Below are positions 56,530 through 64,000 of a DNA stretch of 64,000 nucleotides, one piece after another; within the stretch, counting starts at the first letter, position 1, and every line of letters starts with the position of its first letter. The position numbers were made by a program, and so were the translations under genes. The stretch lies in assembly GCA_954871525.1 (NCBI GenBank), contig OX940872.1, positions 13,973,180-14,037,179 of the forward strand, written 5' to 3'. The DNA comes from Parietaria judaica (Eukaryota > Streptophyta > Magnoliopsida > Rosales > Urticaceae). The notes beneath the pieces were generated by a model. It did no database searches and was not told where the DNA came from. It was given only the letters and a program-made list of their open reading frames with translations.

Positions 56530-57990
56530 ATGAAGCGAGAGTTAAAATCCAATGATGAAGCGAGAGTTGGAATCGGATATAAGAACTAGTCGACCTTCCA
56601 AAAGATCACAAGTCCATTAGTCTAAAATGGGTCTACAAGCTCAAGAAAGACTCAGAAGGCAAGGTCCTCAAGCATAAGGCCAGACTGGTCGCAAAGGGCT
56701 ACATGTAGAAGCAGGGAGTGGACATTGAAGAGGTATTTTCTCCAGTGGCTAGACACGACCCAATAAGTCTGATTCTCGCCCTCGCAGCTCACCGAGGTGG
56801 GATGATCCACCACTTGGATGTCAAATCGGCATTTCACATGGTGAACTAGAGGAAGAAGTCTACGTTGCTCATTCGGAAGGCTTCGTCAACAAGAACGCAT
56901 TGCACAAGGTGTACAAGCTGTCAAAATCCCTTAATGGGTTGCGACAAGCACCACTTGCATGGAACACAAGACACGACAAGAGTATGAAGAGTTCTTCTTT
57001 CAAGAAGTGTTCCCAGGCCATCATTTTCGGTGTGTACGTTGACGACTTGATTGTGACTGGATCTAGTGTAGAAGGCATAGATGGATTCAGAAAGCAGATG
57101 AGCGACCTCGGACTACTATCATACTACCTCGGCATTGAGGTCGATCAGAATAAGAAATGTTTCACGTTGAAGCAGTCGGCTTACGCGAAGAAAATTCTGA
57201 AGCAGTTCAAGATGGCGGACTGCAACTCGAGCAAGTATCAATATGGAGGCAAAGTTGAAGCTCGGAAAAGATGCAGAAGGAACCTCAGTGGATCCCACGG
57301 AGTACAGGCGTGTCATTGGGTGTCTAAGGTACCTAACCCAAACCTGACCTAACATCTCACATACAATTGGAATGGTGAGTCGTCACATGAAGAAGCCTAC
57401 CAGTCTACACCACCAGGAATTGAAGCACATCCTTCGTTACGTGAAGGGAACAATGAGCTTTGAGATTCAGTACAAAACAGGAAGTGGAGCTGAAGAACTG
57501 GTCGGTTTTACCGGCAGTGACCTAGCAGGTGATTCGATGACAGAAAAAGTACTGGAGGGATGGCGTTTTATCTAAACATAATTGGATCACTTGGCAGTCT
57601 AAGAAGCAGAGAACTGTGGCCATATTGTCATGTGAGGCCGATTTCATGGCAGCAACCGAAGCATCGTGTCAAGCGTTGTGGTTGAGAAACTTATTGAGCG
57701 AAGTGACTTAAACCGAGCAGAAGCCAGTGAATCTCTATATCGACAACAAGTCTGCGATCGCACTGATGAAAAACCGAGTGTTTCATGGAAGAAGCAAGCA
57801 CATCGACACACGCTTTCACTTTATTCGCGAGTGTGTGGAGAAGCGAGAGATCATCATCGAGTTTGTAAGCACCAAAGAGCAACGTGCTGATATTCTCACG
57901 AAAGCCCTAGCTCGAGTCAAGTTCGCAGAGATGCGAAAATTGCTCGGCGTTAATAACCTCGAGCTAAATCAAACTTACGGGGGAGAATGA
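56530..57990 (+). pseudogene. copia reverse transcriptase and RNase H (frameshifted)
   Basis: Recognisable blocks are KSISLKWVYKLKKDSEGKV, the catalytic FGVYVDDLIVTGS, YYLGIEVDQNKKCFTLKQ, then RNase H with SCEADFMAATEASCQALWLR and [14 protein letters not shown], ending [11 protein letters not shown]. At least six frame changes or stops interrupt the frame. Confidence 0.75.
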
Positions 57991-58253
57991 AGATCGAGTC
58001 AAGTGCACAGAGATGCGAAAACTTGCTCACCAAGTTTTGCTTCTAGAATAAGTTTTATTATTTTATTACTCTTACTTGAGAGTCAAGCAGGACAAGTGGT
58101 TTGGGTGCTTTATATAAACACCCCTCTAGCTTTCATTTTATCCACTCCCATTTTTCATTCGATGCTATCAATATAAGCCAAAAACTTTCTCCATACTTTC
58201 TCCTAGATTTTGTTGTTGCACGATCAATATAATATTATATTTTTATATACAAC
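57988..58253 (+). repeat. 3' LTR of the degenerate copia element
   Basis: The sequence runs TG to CA directly after a GGGGGAGAA polypurine tract. It contains CTTTATATAAACACC, a TATA-box-like element, near 58107. Confidence 0.55.
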
Positions 58254-59200
58254 ATTATGTGAGTCGCACAATGTTGCAGACCTTCATCTCACAGATCACC
58301 GCCCAAAACTAATTAAATCGAGTTACAGAATAATACACGGTTTTGATCTTTAAAAAATTCTGAGTTAAAGTCCCATACTAGTAACCCTGTCAAAACCATC
58401 TTATACGATTCAGTCGAATTAATTAACCCGGATCGATTATGAATAATTAATTTCAATTATATTTAAAATACTGATTTCGATTCTGAGCGATGAGTATACA
58501 TAAATAATTCTTAATAAATAAACCAATAATAAATTCGTGTACCTTATGATCTTGAAGTTTCTTGATCCAAATCTTGATTCTTGAATTCTTCTGACTTCGA
58601 ACTCCAGGGATTTGCGATTTGGTGTGAGGAAGAAAATCCAGAAGCCTTCCGTTGTATTCTCCGAGACTATGTCGCGAGGATGTGTGGGCTACCACTGGAT
58701 AAAATAACCTCCAAGAGAGAGAAGAGAGAAAAATCGAAATTTCCTTGTGAAAGAGTGTGTTTTATTTAGGTTTATGTCTTCCTATTAATAGAAAAACCAT
58801 AACCAACTTAGAGAAACTCTCCGGTAATAGATCACCACATTAAATGATTAAGTTTATCAATGATATTTCAGCCTTGAAAATTCCCATTTTCAATCTAGAT
58901 CATGGACAGTTTAAGTTCTTTAATCGTGATAGTCAAACCTCCTAACAATAGACTACTTTGTGATGACTGATACACTATAGCAATATAAAAGAACTATGGA
59001 TAAACATTCGTTTAGTATTTGCTACATATTATCTAAAGATAACTCTATAGGATAACTTTAACTAACTTTGTCCATTATTAGGTTCGATCGTAATTTATAC
59101 AAGTGGGATTATCATTAAAATAGAGGGCATAATACAATATGTCCAACACATTAGAGTGTCTTTCTTTGTGAGTGTGGTGTGTGTTGCTCACTGACGTTGC
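58254..59200. other. AT-rich spacer, probably old LTR-retrotransposon debris
   Basis: The segment 58556-58740 resembles the layout of 62440-62640 (CTTCCG...ATTCTCC). No coding region is supported. Confidence 0.3.
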
Positions 59201-59239
59201 GCCAAATATCCCTCAATATGGGAACCTACAGTGTTATGT

Positions 59240-59600
59240 ATATTTTTCAAAGTCTAGGAAAATTAAGGTCCAACCCAAAAACACACTCAAGAGGCACAAA
59301 ACAAATAAGGCTTATAAAATGGACTTGACTCACTTTGGAAAAGTTAACCTAAGCCTGCCTAAAAAGTTCAATTGGGTCCAATTCAAAATGTCTATGGACC
59401 CAACTCGGAAAGTCGTCTTGAAAAGTCAACACTTTGACCCAGAAAAGTCAACCAAAAAAGTCAATAAAAGGTCAACGGACTTGACCCAAAAATTCATCAG
59501 GTAAAGCCAACAAAAAGACAATGCCTCGACTCAGAAAAGCAATGACCCGACCGAGAAAGTTAACTAGAATAGTCAAGAAAAAGTCAACGATGTGAACTAC
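59240..59600. repeat. Degenerate AAAAGTCAAC-type minisatellite
   Basis: Irregular units of 20-30 bp built on GACCCxxAAAAGTCAACC are similar in style to the loops of the fold-back elements at 11490-11880 and 38540-38900. Confidence 0.6.
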
Positions 59601-59850
59601 GGATTCTGATTGTCAAAGAAATTTCCACTAAGAAATTGTGCTCATTGTATTTACACAAAAAGGGTGTGTGTAAGGCCTCACCGATCTTATCACATGGAAT
59701 ATAAGGCTCAATGCCAAGCTATCTGGGACTTCGACAAGGTTTTGTGTTGTCTTTACTAAAGATAGGTTCAAATCGAACGATACCTAATTGTATTAACACT
59801 CTTTGTGTTTTCTTCTGGAAAATTTTGAGATTATTAGAATAGTGGGGGAT

Positions 59851-60706
59851 TGTTGGATTATTGCATTTATTAATGCATAATCAATAAGGTTTAATATGAC
59901 TTGTTGTGTAGAGAGTGCAGGTATATTAAAAGCCCCACAATTGTTAAATAGTAGGAATTTATGGTGTTTAAATAGAATTGCATTTATGAAAAGGTCAACA
60001 TGTGGTTGAACTAGTAATATGCAATGTGGAGTGTGACGTAGAGGTGAGGTGGCGAGATTATTTTACTTCATTCTTTCGCAACGCCACCCTCGCCGGTGTC
60101 ACCTCCGACTCGGGATCCGGGGCGGGGGCGGGGGCGTAGAGGTTCTAGTAGCGTCTTCTAGGCGTACTTGAGGCACTTGAGCTTGAGGCCCGGGTCCTCA
60201 GGCTCTCTCACAATGTTTCTCGCCTAGTGACGTCAGTTACTAGCCGTTGGACAGTTACTGCGGTTACATGGCAATTTTAGTTCTTTGGGTCGCAGCTTTT
60301 GACACAAATTGTCATTTCATAAGGTCGCTACTTTTGGAAATAACAGTTACTTTTCCTATAAAAACTAGTGCAGATTCGAGTTTAATACACAAGCAATTTG
60401 AAAAACACTCTCTACAATTTCCAGAAAATCATTCTTGCTTATTTGTGTTTCACAAACGTATTGTGCAGTACGAATTAGCGGTATTCTTGGGTTGTAGACA
60501 TCTAGACACTTTCGAAGGTGCTAAAAATACTATAAGGAAAGTATGCTTACGTCATCGATCCCCAAAAATTATCTTTTACGTCATCGATCCCCAAAAATTA
60601 TCTTACAATTATATTCTTCTTCTAATGATTCTAACAAACCTTATAAGTTACGACATGAGAAAAAAATTAAAAAAATTATAGTGTATGTTATGGGGTATTT
60701 TTAACA
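59851..60706 (+). mobile_element. Probable 3' LTR of a further LTR retrotransposon
   Basis: TGTTGGATTATTGC starts directly after a polypurine tract AGTGGGGGA, and the unit ends TTTTTAACA. TATA-like CCTATAAAAAC lies near 60356. A 28-bp tandem duplication (TTACGTCATCGATCCCCAAA) is at about 60548-60603. The upstream 59610-59850 would be the end of the internal region. Confidence 0.55.
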
Positions 60707-60719
60707 CGATTATTTTATA

Positions 60720-62220
60720 ACGGGCAGAATATTTAATTAATTTTCTATTTATTAAATAATTCTAAAAACCCGTTTTACAAATTCAAAGAGCCCAAAACAC
60801 CCTTCTTACAAATTAATTTTCTCTGGATCCATGCGGTCGTCGTCCTATCCCTTAGTCTTCTATCTCATGGAGGTATACTGATTTTGTGAATAGACTAAGG
60901 GACCCGGACCAGGGCCGGTGACACGGGTAGAGGATCTGATCTACTGGGGTTCGCCGAAGGCTAGTCTATGACCTTCCGTGCACGGAGACCAGTTTTCAGT
61001 GGTTATCCAACCTGTAACCTGGGCCTAGTCCATTCCTAGCTCTGCGGTAACAGACGGCGGAGGACCAGGTTCAGGGCCCACGATAAGCGAAGGGTCCGTC
61101 TAGCGCCAAAGCGCCAGGAATCCATGCCCAAAGCCAACAAAAGTCTACACACGAGATTGGGCCCGGGCCCAACACAAACAATTAGGCCTCTACAGCGTGT
61201 GATCTAATTTTTAGCATCAAAATTTTGGCGGTAAAAGGTGGTGCTCACGACGAGTTCAGGCATCGAGTCCCTACCAGTGCATCCAGCGACTAAGGAGCCA
61301 TCACGTTCACTCAACAACCTTGAAACCACTGTGATCACTCTTCACCAAATACGACACACGCATGCCACCAAAAGGTGTATGCCGCGCTGCAGAGCCTCCC
61401 GCCGTTCGAACACCCCACACCACGCTCGCCGCCTAGCCTCAGTGAGCTCAAATCCAAATCGGCTCAGCACCACCGAGCCACCACGAACTTCATCATGGCC
61501 AACTCAATGACCTGAACGCCTACAACCTCAAAGATGGCAGTCAACCTCTCAGATGACTCTACGCACACCCCCACGGAGGGTGCCGCAAAGCGCATCGGAG
61601 ATCGAAGCCTAGCTCAGAGCCAGCCGACGATGAGCGCCCGCTCAGACATCGCAAGCGATGAATGATTATCACGACTGGAGAATAGTATATTTCGACTAGC
61701 TGGGTTGATCTTCAAAACACCTCGAGATTGAAAACGTCATTAATGACGTCCTCATCGAAAACCGATCCCCAAATCCGGATCCAATACGAAGAGACAATTT
61801 TAAGATACAATGAAACCTCGCCCAGAGGACGCCCAGTCAGAAGGGCCAACAGAGTCTCAATCAACCTTGAAGTCTCATAGTTCTCGCCTCCCTCCGAACG
61901 TATTGGCACACCGAATAATTGAAGATGAGGCAGCTATCGTGACGCCACCCCCGACGGCGGCCCCATCAGCCGATCCATAATGGAGCCGCTCCGCACATCT
62001 CGATCAAGGAATACTTCAGTAACCAGAGGGAAATAAATCATGGGAGTCGGCGTCTAAACGACGACTCTCGGAAGAAGATACATCAACCCAACCCAAGACA
62101 TCGCCTGACCACGACGACCAATCTGTAAAGCGACTCCGGAATGACGTCAATGCCACACCATTAATCACCTCGGTCTCGGACCCCGAGAACATTATTGCAA
62201 AATATACCTCCGAACCATCC
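60720..62220. other. Degenerate LTR-retrotransposon remnant
   Basis: A GC-richer stretch shares GGCCTAGTCCATTCC and GCGGTAACAG with 52680-53614. It then shows a PBS-like TTTTGGCGGTAAAAGGTGG at 61224-61242, and a long GC-rich section full of stops (61240-62220), as expected of a decayed gag. No domain could be named. Confidence 0.35.
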
Positions 62221-64000
62221 TAGTTACATTATAAAATTATTTTATAGCGAAAAACTTGTTAACCGACCAATGGTCCGGATATCGGATAATAACCATATCA
62301 CAAGATCTAATAAATATTAGGTAATTTAATATTCATAAATCATTATTAATAATCTAGTTTATAGGAAATAAATAGAAAGCAGTAAATGGTTGCATTTATT
62401 AACCCAATTCATAAGGTCGTACCTCATTTGACGACTTCCGGCTGCGTGTTTTGAACTTGGCAGGGCTCCGCCGATGATGAGGGAAACACCCGTGATCTTC
62501 CGCGATATTCTCCTGGATTCATCGTACTTAAGCGTGGGCTTCGTCGGTTCTCCGTCGCAAACTTTAACTGATGGTTCTTTTTAAACTTTCGGAGAAGTAA
62601 GTCTATTAAGGAAAGATCAGAGAAAATATTGTAGACCCTAAGGAGGAGGGAGAGTTCGAATTTTTCTTTGGGGAAATGTGTGAAAAATGTGTAGAATGAG
62701 CTCCTTATTTATAGGCTCAGACTGTAACCGATTTAGAAAAATTCCCTCCCTAATTTTCGAATTCATTATATTAAATATAATTAATAATTTCAATCAAATA
62801 GTTAAGATTTAATCTTATCTAAATCCAAGAGATGTAATTAACTAGGGATTTAATTAAATAAGAAAGACTTGGTAAATTAAAATCCAATCTTATCTACTTA
62901 TTTATTAAATTCGAGTATATATATATATAATTTGAAAAACTAATTATCTAGATCCAACGGTTGAGATAAATCTTAAATCAATCTAATGGATCAAATTAAT
63001 TCAGGATAAAATCAAATACCCTAAGTATTGGTAAAAGCCTTAATTCGATTTTATCATTATCATATTATTGAAAATTATATATTTTATATATAATTAATTA
63101 ATTTCCAATCTTACGGTATAATCTTAAACCTATCCAACGGATGTAATTAATTATGTTCAAGTCGAAAACCCTAAGCCTGGTCATCAAGCTATTAATTTCG
63201 AATTATGGATAGGTTCAAAATCAATTATCTTAATCCAATGGTTAATATTAAATCATAACCGATCGAATGAATTAAAATGATTTTAGAGTTTTGCACAAAT
63301 ACCAAAAAATATTTGTGTACTTATTCCGCAATTATGGAAACTCTAAACCAAGTCAAAAGCATGTGGATTATGTTCCACTTTACTTGGCAACTTATCAATT
63401 TACACATATTAAATATATACAAATATACATTTTTATTTATTAATATAAATCTATTAATTATTAATTAATTATTAATAAGATATGAATGATTAAATCCAAA
63501 TAGTTAAATTATATTAATATCTTCTGATCTCAATATCACACATTCAAATGTCATGGTGCAACACCATCATTTAAATTCGTGACATGTAATTTAATTTCAT
63601 AGTTTACCAAAATGATCACAAACTTAGAAATTCTCTAAATCACAAACCGTACGTTGCAACGACTCAGTTTAGAAAGAAAAGTTTCTAGAGTCTTATTTTC
63701 AACAACTTTCATGTTGACATAAAATCTAGATTCTAATTTCTTTTGTCACTTAATTTCGGTTACCAAGATATGGTACTTTTGCCACGCTACTGATAAAACT
63801 ATCTAATGTATGTCACATACTTCAGTTTTAAAAATCTTGTCAAATGATTAAACATCTCAAGATGTTTCTATCCTGGATACCATGGACCTGTACCACTTAA
63901 GCTCCAACGAAATGCTCGGATGTTCGTCAAACCTCGGTGTAATTCCACTATAAACTCGAGGCTACACTCTTTAGTGATACAATATATATTATTCCCTTTA
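62221..64000. other. AT-rich sequence, possibly a long LTR
   Basis: A minus-strand TATA-like CCTATAAATAAGGAGCTC lies at 62698-62715. No ORF, RNA gene or bounded element was recognised. Confidence 0.3.

Larger units (their letters stand above)
53628..58253 (+). mobile_element. Degenerate Ty1/copia element with one LTR
   Basis: Gag, zinc knuckle, protease, integrase, RT and RNase H signatures appear in order through many frames. A polypurine tract (GGGGGAGAA) and a ~266-bp 3' LTR (57988-58253, TGAAGATCGAG to ATACAACA) follow. No matching 5' LTR was found upstream. Confidence 0.8.

Noticed and set aside
61238..61510. A 90-codon plus-strand protein
   Set aside because: It has no domain, stops surround it, and it sits in a decayed retroelement-like GC-rich stretch.

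Overview
This is plant nuclear DNA, almost certainly from a eudicot. Its genes are split by GT-AG introns, and the recognisable host genes are plant types: a VQ-motif protein, a PPR protein, the molybdenum-cofactor gene CNX2, a plant cytochrome c fragment, and fragments resembling LIKE-COV, KNL1 and WAVE-DAMPENED2-like/TPX2 genes. The rest is AT-rich spacer and many nested transposable elements: Ty1/copia and Ty3/gypsy retrotransposons, hAT, CACTA-like and Mutator-like DNA elements, and MITEs. No bacterial, organellar or CRISPR feature was seen.

Layout. 0-2.2 kb: a fragment of a gypsy-associated antisense gene (aORF) beside a CACTA-like end that carries a solo LTR. 3.9-4.3 kb: an intact VQ gene. 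4.7-8.0 kb: a short non-autonomous copia element with both LTRs. 8.5-11.1 kb: an internally deleted hAT element. 11.2-12.3 kb: a fold-back element. 12.8-14.2 kb: a duplicate of the 3' end of CNX2. 14.2-16.3 kb: a rearranged cluster in which a PPR gene is fused to the front part of a cytochrome c gene. 16.4-21.3 kb: two hAT elements, the second carrying a BED/DUF659 transposase pseudogene split by a solo LTR. 21.3-32.9 kb: a Tat-like gypsy element on the minus strand with an antisense, apparently spliced aORF on the plus strand. 32.9-34.5 kb: a Pack-MULE-like element with two host gene fragments. 34.6-35.1 kb: a TPX2/WDL pseudogene. 36.4-39.4 kb: a cluster of fold-back and MITE elements. 39.4-44.9 kb: the complete CNX2 gene (six coding exons, minus strand). 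45.2-51.0 kb: a copia element with both LTRs and a target-site duplication. 51.1-64 kb: further hAT, solo-LTR, copia and degenerate LTR-retrotransposon debris.

Only VQ and CNX2 look like intact host genes. CNX2 would encode the mitochondrial radical-SAM enzyme that starts molybdenum-cofactor synthesis. The PPR gene is nearly full length but carries one in-frame stop. Every retroelement and hAT coding region is broken. The target-site duplications, together with elements interrupting one another, give a partly ordered history of insertion and rearrangement.

All translations, splice choices and repeat comparisons were read by eye. Family names come from recognised motifs and not from any database search.
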